Below are positions 35,975 to 44,832 of a stretch of DNA of 64,000 bases, piece by piece. The stretch lies in NCBI RefSeq assembly GCF_003945345.1, contig NZ_AP019308.1, positions 6,452,001 to 6,516,000 of the forward strand, in the 5' to 3' direction. Every line of letters begins with the position of its first letter. The first letter of the stretch is position 1. The position numbers and the translations under genes were made by a program. Origin of the DNA: Paenibacillus baekrokdamisoli. GTDB lineage: Bacteria > Bacillota > Bacilli > Paenibacillales > Paenibacillaceae. The notes under the pieces were generated by a model, which saw nothing but the letters and a program-made list of their open reading frames with translations, was not told where the DNA came from and searched no databases.

Positions 35975-36442
35975 TTAGGCAACCTTTCTGAATCGGCATA
36001 ATAAGTGAAAAGATTTTGACAAACAAGCATCCACTCGACTACCAGGACTAAAAAAATACGAAAGCAGAGCTGAAAGAAAAGCCGATATAATAATCGCATA
36101 TAAAATTGGGCAGAAAATCCAACCTAATTGAGTCCTGATTAAACGACCATCATAAATGGGAGCAAAAGTACCCAATAGATTGTATAGTGGTAAGGGTACA
36201 TTTAAAAAGTACGTAATATTACTTACCTCTCTATATTGATACATCATAAATGAAACAAACGATAAGCCGAAAAAGAGAGTACTTGTTCCACCGTATACCC
36301 ATAGATAGCGAAGCCCTTCATCTCCCGACCATGGAATCCAATAATAATCACCAAGATAAGTGTAAAAGGCAAAATTTAAGATCATAGTCGTTACAATATT
36401 AATAACCCCGGCAAATATAAGTTTTTTTGTCTCTATTTTCAA
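35975..36442 (-). CDS. Small multi-pass membrane protein
   Basis: 155 residues with four hydrophobic helices (LIFAGVINIVTTMILNFAFY, TSTLFFGLSFVSFMMYQY, FLNVPLPLYNLLGTF, ILYAIIISAFLSALLSYFF). ATG 36442 has AAAAGGAGTC upstream on the minus strand. No family recognised. Confidence 0.65.
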   Translation of the reverse strand: MKIETKKLIFAGVINIVTTMILNFAFYTYLGDYYWIPWSGDEGLRYLWVYGGTSTLFFGLSFVSFMMYQYREVSNITYFLNVPLPLYNLLGTFAPIYDGRLIRTQLGWIFCPILYAIIISAFLSALLSYFFSPGSRVDACLSKSFHLLCRFRKVA

Positions 36443-36619
36443 GCAAAGACTCCTTTTCTACTCAATTTGTATTAATTAGAAAATAACACCTTAATTCTGG
36501 ATGGATAAGTACTATCTTTTCCTAGTACCAATCCTAAAAGATCACCTATCCACCGTCAGCAAATGGGCAGACGTTCTTTGAGCAATCGCACAAATCCAAA
36601 ATGAGAGATGGTTAAAAAA

Positions 36620-37081
36620 ATGTCCATCAATGTTGTTGTAAAGGAATTTTTAGCAGTAGGTACAAGGCACACCTGCCCTAGTAACAAAAATCCAATTGAA
36701 ATTCCAAATGCAATTGAGCAATTAAAAAAACGGTTAAATGAAATCCCTAACCGCACTGGTAAAGGACTTATTATGTTTGAACCGACGGAGTCTGATGAAA
36801 TTCCGACATGGTTTGTTACTGCTGAAGTATCAGAACTAGGGGATATTCCAAAGGATATGGTTGTTCAAAAAATTCCTGAACAGATGTATGCAACCTATAA
36901 GCACAAGGGCTCAGCTACTAAGTTTGGCGAGACATATTCCATCCTGCACTCATGGATTCTTGAAAATGGCGACTACGACCACGGTTATATGGTTGAGCAG
37001 CAAGATGACGGATTCGATGTTTTTTCAAATGATTTTACAGCAGATGTTTATGCTCCATTTAAACCCAAACAAAGTCATTGA
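36620..37081 (+). CDS. GyrI-like small-molecule-binding domain protein
   Basis: About 153 residues of the AraC effector-binding/GyrI-like type: VVVKEFLAVGTRHTC, GLIMFEPTESDEIPTWFVTA, VVQKIPEQMYATYKHKGSAT. ATG 36620 (MSINVVV) has GAGAGATGG upstream; ATG 36608 overlaps this site. It belongs to the same broad family as the 22722 protein. Confidence 0.72.
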   Translation: MSINVVVKEFLAVGTRHTCPSNKNPIEIPNAIEQLKKRLNEIPNRTGKGLIMFEPTESDEIPTWFVTAEVSELGDIPKDMVVQKIPEQMYATYKHKGSATKFGETYSILHSWILENGDYDHGYMVEQQDDGFDVFSNDFTADVYAPFKPKQSH

Positions 37082-37275
37082 TTCACTCTACCCTGAATCT
37101 GTGACGATCTACGTCTCCGTGTCCTTTTCGTTCTGGATGCTCTTCCAATCAGATGCAGTCGACGAAGCATATTGTAAGCAAATAAGCCAAGATAAAGAAC
37201 GAGGTCATTCGTAGCAAACTTCCCAGAGAGTAGACGTTCGAGATCCAGTTCAGATTGAAGTAATTTCTGTTTCAA
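37075..37275 (-). pseudogene. C-terminal remnant of an IS4/IS1380-type transposase
   Basis: On the minus strand: LQSELDLERLLSGKFATNDL, VLYLGLFAYNMLRRL, then RRRRSSQIQ. The ExDLERLPSGKFATNxLVLxLGxxAYNxLR pattern is typical of IS1380-type transposase C-termini. The catalytic DDE region is absent, so this is a decayed insertion sequence. Confidence 0.65.
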
Positions 37276-37345
37276 TCGATTTTAAATTTACTATTTCAAA
37301 TTAATAAATTATTGAATCCATACTAACCAAATTGGAGTATTCACT

Positions 37346-37765
37346 TTGAGAAAATTTAAAATTCTGCTTTTTTTAATCTTGATATTTGTAACAGGTTGCT
37401 CGAACTCTCAAAACATTTCAATTACGTATTTAGACTTAAAATCTGCAGATGGAAACATTCAGAAATGGATCGAAAAAAATAGAAAAATGAATGGGATCTA
37501 TCTTGGAAAGAACATTACTAATAATGAGGGGGATATATACTATCTGTATATTAATTATTCAATTCCTGTTACTAAAAAATTCTCTATTAACGCTGTTTCA
37601 ATAGATTCAAACTCCAGTAGCTCGATAAACATAAATGTTAGACCAAGACCATCAGATCAAAAAAGTGAAAAATTATTTTATATAAAGGTAAAAGAGTCAT
37701 CCTTAAAAAAAATTATCCTTAATGGTGAAGATATTAACACTTCATCAATCGCTTCCATACAATAA
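37346..37765 (+). CDS. Putative lipoprotein
   Basis: 139 residues. The signal peptide ends with a lipobox FVTGC (Cys18), so the protein is probably lipid-anchored. The mature part is Ser/Asn/Lys-rich with no recognised domain. TTG 37346 follows TTGGAGTATTCAC. Confidence 0.65.
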   Translation: MRKFKILLFLILIFVTGCSNSQNISITYLDLKSADGNIQKWIEKNRKMNGIYLGKNITNNEGDIYYLYINYSIPVTKKFSINAVSIDSNSSSSININVRPRPSDQKSEKLFYIKVKESSLKKIILNGEDINTSSIASIQ

Positions 37766-37826
37766 GAAATGAAAAAAGGAAAACCTTTTAGTTTGCTATG
37801 GTTAAACGGATAATGATAGCTTTATA

Positions 37827-37888
37827 AAAAGCAGTGGTAGTCTAAGACTTTATTTTTAGAGTTCTAACTCGCCGCTGCTTTTCTTTTT
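37827..37888 (+). terminator. Terminator-like hairpin within a TAACGG-flanked element
   Basis: AAAAGCAGTGG (from 37827) pairs with CCGCTGCTTTT ahead of CTTTTTC. The left flank TTAAACGGATAATGATAGCT (37802-37821) resembles the left flank of the TAACGGG repeats. Confidence 0.6.
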
Positions 37889-37964
37889 CATTCAGTTTAA
37901 TGCTTATTTTTAGAGGGTTGACCATGAAACGAATTTTGGAAGTAATAATAAGAGGAGGAGACCA

Positions 37965-38846
37965 ATGATAGAAAAGCTCTTTACCATTCAATTAGAGGAT
38001 GTCGTGTTTCAGGTCCAGGAAGAGCATGATTTTAGTTGGCTGCAGATGCTAGGTCATGTGTTCTGTGTTTTCGACCAACAAGATTCCGGAAACATTAGCT
38101 TCGGTGTCGAGAAAGACGGTGATAGGCGATTCATTAAATATGCAGGCGCAAAACCTCTTCATTTTGCAGGTGACAAACATAACGCCATTCAAAGTTTAAG
38201 AGATGCGGTTCATCTTTACGATGAATTAAGCCATCCATGCCTGATCGAGTTGATTGATCATTTCGAAATCGGATCTGGATATGCCGCTGTTTTCAAATGG
38301 TTCGAAGGGGAGTCTCTTCATGCACATTGGTCTTATCCGCCTCCAGCCAAATATAATAATCCCGCATCCCCTTATTACCGCTTTAGACAATTAACAGTAG
38401 AGCAAAGAATAGTCTCATTGGCAAATATTTATTCGTTCCATGTAGATGTGGAGAATAGAGGCTGGGTCGCCGTTGATTTCTATGACGGGAGTCTAATCTG
38501 TGATTTCAAAAGCAACGAAACAAAAATCTGTGACATTGATCTTTACCAAAGGAAACCATTTATCAATACGATGGGCAGACTCTGGGGGTCTTCACGATTT
38601 ATGTCACCAGAAGAGTTTGTTATGGATGCTCAGATTGATGAACGAACGAATGTATTTACCATGGGAGCGGTAGCATTCGCTCTGATCGGTGGGGAGCTTG
38701 ATCGTTCCTTTACGAAGTGGGAAGCAGGGAAAGGACTTTATGAGGTTGCATTAAGGGCTGTGAATCCAGATAGGGAGTTAAGATACACGAATGTAGCTGA
38801 GTTTAAAGCAGCTTGGGATGAAGTGAAAACCTTAAATAAGGAGTGA
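37965..38846 (+). CDS. Serine/threonine protein kinase-like protein, probably a pseudokinase
   Basis: 293 residues with kinase-fold landmarks: DGDRRFIKYAGAK (VAIK-like lysine), a C-lobe with VAVDFYDGSLICDF in place of the HRD loop, CDIDLY in place of DFG, and GSSRFMSPEEF in place of the APE motif. The HRD His-Arg pair is not seen. It could be an atypical active kinase, since the VDFYDGS loop keeps an Asp, or a pseudokinase. ATG 37965 follows AGAGGAGGAGACC. Confidence 0.7.
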   Translation: MIEKLFTIQLEDVVFQVQEEHDFSWLQMLGHVFCVFDQQDSGNISFGVEKDGDRRFIKYAGAKPLHFAGDKHNAIQSLRDAVHLYDELSHPCLIELIDHFEIGSGYAAVFKWFEGESLHAHWSYPPPAKYNNPASPYYRFRQLTVEQRIVSLANIYSFHVDVENRGWVAVDFYDGSLICDFKSNETKICDIDLYQRKPFINTMGRLWGSSRFMSPEEFVMDAQIDERTNVFTMGAVAFALIGGELDRSFTKWEAGKGLYEVALRAVNPDRELRYTNVAEFKAAWDEVKTLNKE

Positions 38847-38850
38847 TTAT

Positions 38851-39057
38851 TTGTTAATAAATTGGCTTCTTATATCAATTTTTGCTTTTCTTATATTTAG
38901 ATTGTTCAGTTTTTACACAAAAACGTATTGGAAAAACGACATATTAATTGCTGTATCTCAAGGACTTGTTATTTCATGTATTATTATACTCTATATATTT
39001 TTTCGAAGCTTAATGAACCAATTAAGATGCTTCCCAGTTCAGAAATTTCGACAGTGA
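38851..39057 (+). CDS. Small membrane protein
   Basis: 68 residues with two hydrophobic helices (INWLLISIFAFLIFRLFSFY and ILIAVSQGLVISCIIILYIFF). TTG 38851 has TAAGGAGTGA upstream, which also spans the stop of the kinase-like gene, suggesting coupling. It may be a membrane partner of that protein. Confidence 0.5.
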   Translation: MLINWLLISIFAFLIFRLFSFYTKTYWKNDILIAVSQGLVISCIIILYIFFRSLMNQLRCFPVQKFRQ

Positions 39058-39212
39058 TGGAAAGCAAGCTGCCGACCCAAGTAGGTGTTATTCTCATGCC
39101 ACAGCTTGTCTCAGAAATTGCTCATACTCCTTAGAAATATTATGTACAACAAACCTTATAAATATTACCACATGCGTTTATTCAATCTCTCCAAGAATCA
39201 TCGGTTGAGGAA

Positions 39213-39243
39213 AAGAGCCGTCTTCCCAGTGAAGGTGGCTCTT
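39213..39243. terminator. Weak terminator-like hairpin
   Basis: AAGAGCC (39213-39219) pairs with GGCTCTT (39237-39243), flanked by AAAA on the left, which suits the minus-strand gene at 39283. Confidence 0.45.
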
Positions 39244-39282
39244 CGCGTTCTTACTTATAGCATTCCATTGCTGTATAGCTTC

Positions 39283-39477
39283 TCAATACGCATGAATCCT
39301 ACGACTCATAACCTTCCACACAATGCGATTATGCTGTTCAGCTCTAAGGGCCCTCACCTTTAAACTGTTCAGTACTTCTATTGCTTCCTCAAGATATTCA
39401 TGATCTCCAAAAATCTCGTATAGTCTCATGTAATCATTATATTCGTCCAGGTATTCATTAATAGTAGAAGAGCTCAT
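39283..39477 (-). CDS. Small hypothetical protein
   Basis: 64 residues, acidic N-terminus and basic C-terminus (STINEYLDEYNDYMRLYEIF, EEAIEVLNSLKVRALRAEQH). ATG 39477 is spaced 8 bases from GAGGGAG; upstream ATG/GTG codons overlap that site. It may be a small helical tetratricopeptide-like or regulatory protein; the family is not known. Confidence 0.5.
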   Translation of the reverse strand: MSSSTINEYLDEYNDYMRLYEIFGDHEYLEEAIEVLNSLKVRALRAEQHNRIVWKVMSRRIHAY

Positions 39478-39668
39478 ATCCATCACTCCCTCATAGATTC
39501 ATAATAGATTAGCAATATTAAATGCAGCTTAGGACCAGCTTAGAACTAGCTTAATCCTTAGTAGTTCTGAGGTTGAAAGTGAACTACCAATATTTGAATC
39601 GTGTGTAATTGAACTATATTTGTTAAGATACGGAGAATTCAGTCTCTTCTGATAGAAGGAGAATCTTC

Positions 39669-41279
39669 GTGAAACGCAAAATAGGTAGGATAGCATTGTT
39701 AGCAGTCGTCGGTCTTTATTTGGCGAGTTATTTACTGCAGCATGCTTCGGCTCAAAGTGCAATGCCTTACAACGATATATCCAGCAGCTTCGCAAAAAGT
39801 GAAATCATAGATTTATATGAGAAAAATATTATAACTGGTACGTCAGCATCAACCTTTTCTCCGACCCAATCGATTACCCGTGCCGAATTCGTAACGGTGT
39901 TGGATAGGATGCTCAGGCTCCATCCGGTGAGCAGTCCCGTTTCTCCATTTACGGATGTCTCCAAGAGTGCCTGGTATTACGGATGGATTCAAGCGGCGGT
40001 GCAGCTTGGTTTGGCAGAAGGTACAAGCGCAAGTACATTTGCTCCGGCGAAGTCGGTAACAAGGCAGGAGGCAGCTGCTCTGTTAGCCCGCGCATTAAAA
40101 CAACCTGAGGCTGTAACGAGTGTCTCTAAGGGTTTTAAGGATTCTAGCCTCATTGCAGCTTGGGCGAAGGCACCCATTGGCACGATGCAGAAGCTAGGTT
40201 TGATGAAAGGCGACAATACCGGCAAGTTTCGTCCGAACGATTCGATAACCAGGCAGGAAACCGCTGTTATGATTGATCGAGTTTTGCAAAATAACAGCTG
40301 GTCGGCTGAGCTCAAATCCAAGGCACAAGACACCGTTCAGCTGGGGTGGCAGTACGACCAAACAACGTCGGAATATGAACAAAGCGTCCTGCAATCGAAT
40401 GTGAATACATTGTCTCCACGGTGGTATTTCATGGGAAACTCAGGCGCTATAACAGACAATACGGATTCGTCACTCATTACTTGGGCTAAGAAGAACAAGA
40501 AAAAAGTTTGGGCAATGGTTGGCAATCGGAGCAATCAAGAAGTTACGCATCAAGTTTTGTCGGACTCCACTTCCAGAAACCAAGTGATTAATAATTTGAC
40601 GGCGATTGTCAAAAGATATGGATTAGACGGACTTAATATCGATTTTGAAAATGTAGCTCCTGAAGATCGCGCTGTGATGACGACGTTTATTACGGATTTG
40701 AGTGAGAAGCTTCACGCTATTGACGCCGTTCTAGCTGTCAACGTCTCTCCGGATCTGGAGTGGGATTGGACAGAGGCGTTCGATTATGCCGAATTGGGCA
40801 AACATGCCGATTACATCGTGATGATGGGCTACGACGAACATTGGAGCGGAGGCACAGTAGCGGGCTCAGTTGCATCCTTGCCTTTTGTGGAGAGTGCAAT
40901 AAACAAGCTGCTTAAAGCTGTATCGAATGAAAAGGTCATTTTGGCAATGCCTTACTACAATCTGGACTGGACCTTGAATGAGAGTGGAGGCGTTTCGTCT
41001 GCCGATTTCATTACACTCATCGAGCAAAACCAGCTTATAAATACATACTCGTCTAAGCTGGTATGGGATTCCAGCGGTGGACAGTATACGACTAGTTATA
41101 CGAAAAACCGCGTAAAGCATAGCATTTGGATAGAAGACGGCCGTTCATTAACCGCGAAATATAAATTGGCTGCAAATAATCATATTGCGGGCACGGCCTT
41201 TTGGTATGTGGGCAGTGAAAGCCCTGACATATGGACTAGCTTGAGCAATGCTGAGCTATTTTTCGGCTATTCTTTCTAG
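39669..41279 (+). CDS. SLH-domain glycosidase, GH18
   Basis: 536 residues. Signal peptide 1-33, three S-layer homology repeats (about 35-80, 95-140, 155-205; SITRAEFVTVLDRM, SVTRQEAAALLARA, SITRQETAVMIDRV), then a GH18 barrel. The catalytic signature DGLNIDFENV (D-x-x-D-x-D-x-E) is complete, with Glu327 as acid. It is anchored to the cell wall by SLH and probably acts on peptidoglycan or chitin-like GlcNAc polymers. GTG 39669 follows AGAAGGAGAATC. A terminator follows. Confidence 0.92.
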   Translation: MKRKIGRIALLAVVGLYLASYLLQHASAQSAMPYNDISSSFAKSEIIDLYEKNIITGTSASTFSPTQSITRAEFVTVLDRMLRLHPVSSPVSPFTDVSKSAWYYGWIQAAVQLGLAEGTSASTFAPAKSVTRQEAAALLARALKQPEAVTSVSKGFKDSSLIAAWAKAPIGTMQKLGLMKGDNTGKFRPNDSITRQETAVMIDRVLQNNSWSAELKSKAQDTVQLGWQYDQTTSEYEQSVLQSNVNTLSPRWYFMGNSGAITDNTDSSLITWAKKNKKKVWAMVGNRSNQEVTHQVLSDSTSRNQVINNLTAIVKRYGLDGLNIDFENVAPEDRAVMTTFITDLSEKLHAIDAVLAVNVSPDLEWDWTEAFDYAELGKHADYIVMMGYDEHWSGGTVAGSVASLPFVESAINKLLKAVSNEKVILAMPYYNLDWTLNESGGVSSADFITLIEQNQLINTYSSKLVWDSSGGQYTTSYTKNRVKHSIWIEDGRSLTAKYKLAANNHIAGTAFWYVGSESPDIWTSLSNAELFFGYSF

Positions 41280-41375
41280 TGTCTAAGGTACTTCTATAAT
41301 TTACTAGGAGTTAGACATCAAGGTAAGTCTGAACAGACGGTACATGAAGTACCAGTATTTTTTTCCGTTTTATGT

Positions 41376-41433
41376 AAAATAAGAGGGTGTACCTAGGTCA
41401 TGTTAATGACTTTGGGACAGCCTCTTATTTTAG
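41376..41433. terminator. Bidirectional terminator
   Basis: AAAATAAGAGGGTGT (41376-41390) pairs with ACAGCCTCTTATTTT (41417-41431) between convergent genes. Confidence 0.8.
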
Positions 41434-41485
41434 CTTGAATTCATGAATTGAAAACGATAGATTTGAAGGACCTGCATCTCGTCTT

Positions 41486-42403
41486 CTATTTTTGTAGTGG
41501 TTCGACTTGAGACATCCAGTTCACATAATCACGTTCATGAGTAGTAGTCTCGTCGCTCAGAAATTGCTCATACTCCGCCACAAATCCATCGTCAACCTTG
41601 CTTTGGGCAGCCCATTTAGAAAATGTGGGAAACTGTTTCTTGGCATCACCCAATTTGTTTAGCAGCAAATAGGCGGATAACAAGGAATCTAGCGTCATTT
41701 CACTTGGATCGTCTTGGAATGCCCTTTCACGCTGCTTAAGCCGAGCTTCCCAATAGTGATGAGTTAAGGCTGGGCTTGGTTTATATTGATTGTCCTTCCA
41801 CTGGTAGATCGCTACCAAAGCAGGTGAGAGCGGCACTTCACCATAAGAAGGAAAGCCCACGAGCTCCATACTGCCGCTACCGTCAACATCCTCAAACCAT
41901 GCTTCGATATTATCGTGCATGGTCACCTGCATACTTCCATCCAACTCTTCCACAATGATGCTTGCAGAATTAGGTCGGTTATCTGCTAGTGTAAATAGGA
42001 AAGCTGGCCGATTGTTCTGCTCTACACCTTGCGACCAAATGTTCTCTTCCTCCGCTGCTTTCATTCCGCCTTCCATGGTAACACCGGCTTTTAAGCTGTC
42101 AAATAGGACCCGTTTATTCTTTTTGATTACAAATCGCGTGTAATCGAATTCACCCTCGTTCCAGTAATTAATTTCGTATACTTGTCCGTATAATGCGATG
42201 GAGTCCGTATGTACGGCGCCTGTGGGCAAACCGGTATCTTCTTCTTGTTTGGTATCTGTCTGTGCAGAGGGAACATTGATGGTAGTGGTCAAATTGGCTG
42301 CCGTGGCAGGATGAGAACTGTTCGATGCCTGGTCATGATTCGTACAGGCGCCCAATGACAAGAGAACTAGTGCTAAAGCGAGGGGGATTATAATGCGTTT
42401 CAT
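41486..42403 (-). CDS. Putative lipoprotein
   Basis: About 305 residues. ATG 42403 (MKRIIIPLALALVLLSLGAC) has a lipobox LGAC and GGAG at good spacing; the frame is open 8 codons more. After a Ser/Thr-rich linker (about 20-60) the body contains YGQVYEINYWNEGEFDYTRF and WFEDVDGSGSMELVGFPSYG, the latter resembling a calcium-binding DxDGS loop. No enzyme family recognised. Confidence 0.75.
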   Translation of the reverse strand: MKRIIIPLALALVLLSLGACTNHDQASNSSHPATAANLTTTINVPSAQTDTKQEEDTGLPTGAVHTDSIALYGQVYEINYWNEGEFDYTRFVIKKNKRVLFDSLKAGVTMEGGMKAAEEENIWSQGVEQNNRPAFLFTLADNRPNSASIIVEELDGSMQVTMHDNIEAWFEDVDGSGSMELVGFPSYGEVPLSPALVAIYQWKDNQYKPSPALTHHYWEARLKQRERAFQDDPSEMTLDSLLSAYLLLNKLGDAKKQFPTFSKWAAQSKVDDGFVAEYEQFLSDETTTHERDYVNWMSQVEPLQK

Positions 42404-42583
42404 TCGTTTCAACTCCGATGTTGGCATGTATAGCTGATTGAACTATAACTTAACTTTATTTATAATAGTGTAAATCATTGTAAATACCAAGACTGGGAAT
42501 TCTTCTGCGACACAAAACTTAATAGCAATAATTTTCTGAACTAGTTTGTAAATCGGTCGATAATATGAAAGTAGGTACGAGCT

Positions 42584-43156
42584 ATGAGTATTACCGTTGT
42601 TTCGATTAGTGGACCATCAGGTTCAGGTAAAAGCAGTCTAGTCCATGCAGTTATTCAACGTCTTCCAAATGCATGTTCACTCCATTTTGATGATTATAAA
42701 GAAACTACAACGTTCCCCGCAGATTTGTCAAAATGGGTAAGTGACGGCTGTAATCCAGATGATTTTATAACCCCCAAACTGGTTGAAGACTTGCGAGCCA
42801 TACGTACTCAGCAGCAAGATATTAATGGTTTAGTTATTGTCGAAGAGCCTTTCGGCAGGGGACGAACTGCAATGTCTGGACTTATCGACTATGTGGTTTG
42901 CATAGATATTCCACTGGAGATTGCTTTTGCGCGGACTGTGAAAAGGGCAGCGCAAACTGTTCCAGAGGATGTTGAAGTATCTGTATTATTAAACAGTATT
43001 GTTGAATATGTTGATCAATATCTTTCAGTGAGCAGGCATACCTATGCATTAGTGAATGAGAACGTAAAGAAAGATTGTAATCTGGTTGTAGATGGTACAA
43101 AAGATATTGATGATCTAGCGAATGAGATTGTCACTGCATTACAAAAGCAAAAATGA
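42584..43156 (+). CDS. P-loop kinase, uridine kinase-like
   Basis: 190 residues. Walker A SISGPSGSGKSSL (8-20), then LHFDDYKE as in uridine kinase-like enzymes, and VIVEEPFGRGRTAMSGLIDY, the Walker B region. It probably phosphorylates a small nucleoside or sugar. ATG 42584 is preceded by a weak AGTAGGTACG. It overlaps nothing and is followed closely by the VOC remnant. Confidence 0.78.
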   Translation: MSITVVSISGPSGSGKSSLVHAVIQRLPNACSLHFDDYKETTTFPADLSKWVSDGCNPDDFITPKLVEDLRAIRTQQQDINGLVIVEEPFGRGRTAMSGLIDYVVCIDIPLEIAFARTVKRAAQTVPEDVEVSVLLNSIVEYVDQYLSVSRHTYALVNENVKKDCNLVVDGTKDIDDLANEIVTALQKQK

Positions 43157-43172
43157 GGAAGGGGCAATTAGA

Positions 43173-43543
43173 ATGGCAATACAATTAAAAGTAGTTATCT
43201 CACTATTCCAGTAAGCGATTTTGCACGGTCGGCGGAATGGTATGGTGAACATTTGGGATTTCAAATTGTAAAAGAAGATCCATTTTACATGGAATTAGGG
43301 AACGAATCAGGAATTAGAATCCTATTTCAACAAAATGAGCATAGCCTTCATTCTCATTTCATTTATCCAGATGGAGCACTTCAATCATCATATGGTTTCA
43401 TGGTTGATGATGCGGAATCAGCGTATCAATATTTTGTTAATAAAGGTCTAAAAGTCGGGGAAATCTTTGACTATCAAGGAAAGTCCTTTTCGTTCTACGA
43501 TCCGGATGGAAACTTCATTGAAGTATGGAGTTCACCCAAATGA
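43173..43543 (+). pseudogene. VOC-family gene with an N-terminal frameshift
   Basis: ATG 43173 behind GAGGAAGGGGC begins MAIQLK and then meets TAA in frame. In another frame the next bases give SSYLTIPVSDFARSAEWYGE, HLGFQIVKEDPF, later AYQYFVNKGLK and YDPDGNFIEVWSSPK, a complete VOC domain. A one-base loss in the AAAA run at about 43186-43189 explains the break. Either a recent mutation or a sequencing error; a truncated product from 43253 is unlikely to fold. Confidence 0.7.
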
Positions 43544-43546
43544 TAA

Positions 43547-43894
43547 ATCATTTTTCAGCTTTGGAATGAGATCATTCATGACCGATATATGAAGATTCTT
43601 GTAGTTGAGCATGAAGGGGAATTGGTTTCGTCATGCGTACTTTCTGTCATTAAGAACTTAACAAGAAATGCAAGGCCGTATGGATTAATTGAGAACGTGG
43701 TCACACATGAAGACTATAGAGGAAATGGATTTGCACGAATGGTTTTACATCAAGCTGTTGAATCTGCAATAGAAAACAATTGTTATAAGGTCATGTTAAT
43801 GACAGGTTCAAAGAGAGAGGAAATCCATCAATTCTATGAGAAATGTGGATTCGTTAAGGGCGTTAAGACCGGTTTTATAAAAAAACTGGAATGA
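43547..43894 (+). pseudogene. GNAT acetyltransferase, N-terminally truncated
   Basis: Directly after the VOC stop and in the same frame: FQLWNEIIHDRYMKILVVEH, then ENVVTHEDYRGNGFARMVLH (acetyl-CoA-binding R-G-x-G-F/A) and KREEIHQFYEKCGFVKGVKT. The normal N-terminal beta-alpha segment of about 50 residues is missing. ATG 43589 is internal to the fold. It may be an ancient deletion junction with the VOC gene. Confidence 0.65.
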
Positions 43895-43981
43895 TCCCAA
43901 ATGGGAGTTCTTACCCCTTCTTTATGACGTTAAAAGTAGAATCACTCAATAACAAGAAGGAAACTTTTGGGGCTCTCGCGA

Positions 43982-44182
43982 AACTATATAAGTTAAACTA
44001 GAGATATAACAAGTGAGCGGAGCAGATGGATGATTCTGGAGAAGCGTCAGCGTTCGCCTTTGAGACCGGATTTCCCCCTTATCAGGGGACAAAATAAGAA
44101 ATCCGGGCTCAACAGCGATCGGAAGAACATTCCATCTGTGCAGCGGCTCATTGTTCGTCTCTTAAGTTCAACTTATATAGTT
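43982..44182 (+). repeat. Structured dispersed element, copy 2, with terminal inverted repeats
   Basis: Perfect 13-bp terminal inverted repeats AACTATATAAGTT (43982-43994) and AACTTATATAGTT (44170-44182). Inside: GCAGATGGA/TCCATCTG-GC, AGCGTTCGCCTTTG and CAACAGCGATCG in common with copy 1, and an apical GAGACCGGATTTC/GAAATCCGGGCTC stem. Stem sequences differ from copy 1 on both sides but still pair. Confidence 0.75.
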
Positions 44183-44230
44183 AGAGGAACAAGAATTTCA
44201 CGTCATACATTATCTTGAAGGAGGGTCACT

Positions 44231-44287
44231 ATGGATAGAGTAATATATTTCGATGTTCGCAAGCTCCATGCAAAGTCTATATTATGA
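44231..44287 (+). CDS. Very short ORF with strong RBS
   Basis: ATG 44231 behind GAAGGAGGG opens 18 codons (MDRVIYFDVRKLHAKSIL) then TGA. A real micropeptide or the stub of a lost gene. 44288-44419 shows nothing else. Confidence 0.25.
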   Translation: MDRVIYFDVRKLHAKSIL

Positions 44288-44419
44288 ACAATTGCGGTTG
44301 TTTGTATGGAGCTGAATCATTAACCGCACGCTGTCATTCTACCTTTGCGTGATGATATTTGTTTATAATTAGGCTTTGCTCACTTAAATTGGATAACAAT
44401 TTTAAGGAGCGAAGTTAGC

Positions 44420-44686
44420 ATGAAATATATAAGCGCCAATGACATTTTTCCAGAAGAATTACTGAAAGAAATACAAAAGTATGTGCATGGTGAAGTGGTT
44501 TATATCCCTAATCCAGAAGGCATTCGGAAAAAATGGGGAGAAAAATCGGGTAACCGATCATATTTGACTGAGAGAAACAAGGAAATCCGTCAAAAGCTTG
44601 CCACTGGAAGCACAATTGAACAGTTGGCTATCCATTACTTCCTCTCCCATGAGAGCATCAAAAAAATTATATATTCAAAATCATAG
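44420..44686 (+). CDS. CD3324-family / Mor-like small DNA-binding protein
   Basis: 88 residues: MKYISANDIFPEELLKEIQK, YVHGEVVYIP, then RKKWGEKSGNRSYLTERNKE and a C-terminal HTH (TIEQLAIHYFLSHESIKKII). This is the pattern of the CD3324 family, related to the Mor activator domain. Likely a transcription regulator. ATG 44420 follows AAGGAGCGAAG. Confidence 0.75.
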   Translation: MKYISANDIFPEELLKEIQKYVHGEVVYIPNPEGIRKKWGEKSGNRSYLTERNKEIRQKLATGSTIEQLAIHYFLSHESIKKIIYSKS

Positions 44687-44832
44687 CCCCAAGAGGTACG
44701 TTTGCTGAGATGCTGACGTGCTTCTTTTTTTGCGTAAAATTCGGTTAGCAGTTGTTCTTTACCTATATTTGTGGTGCCGCATACTTAATAATTAACGCTA
44801 TATAACATATAGATCAACAAGGGGGAATTAGG

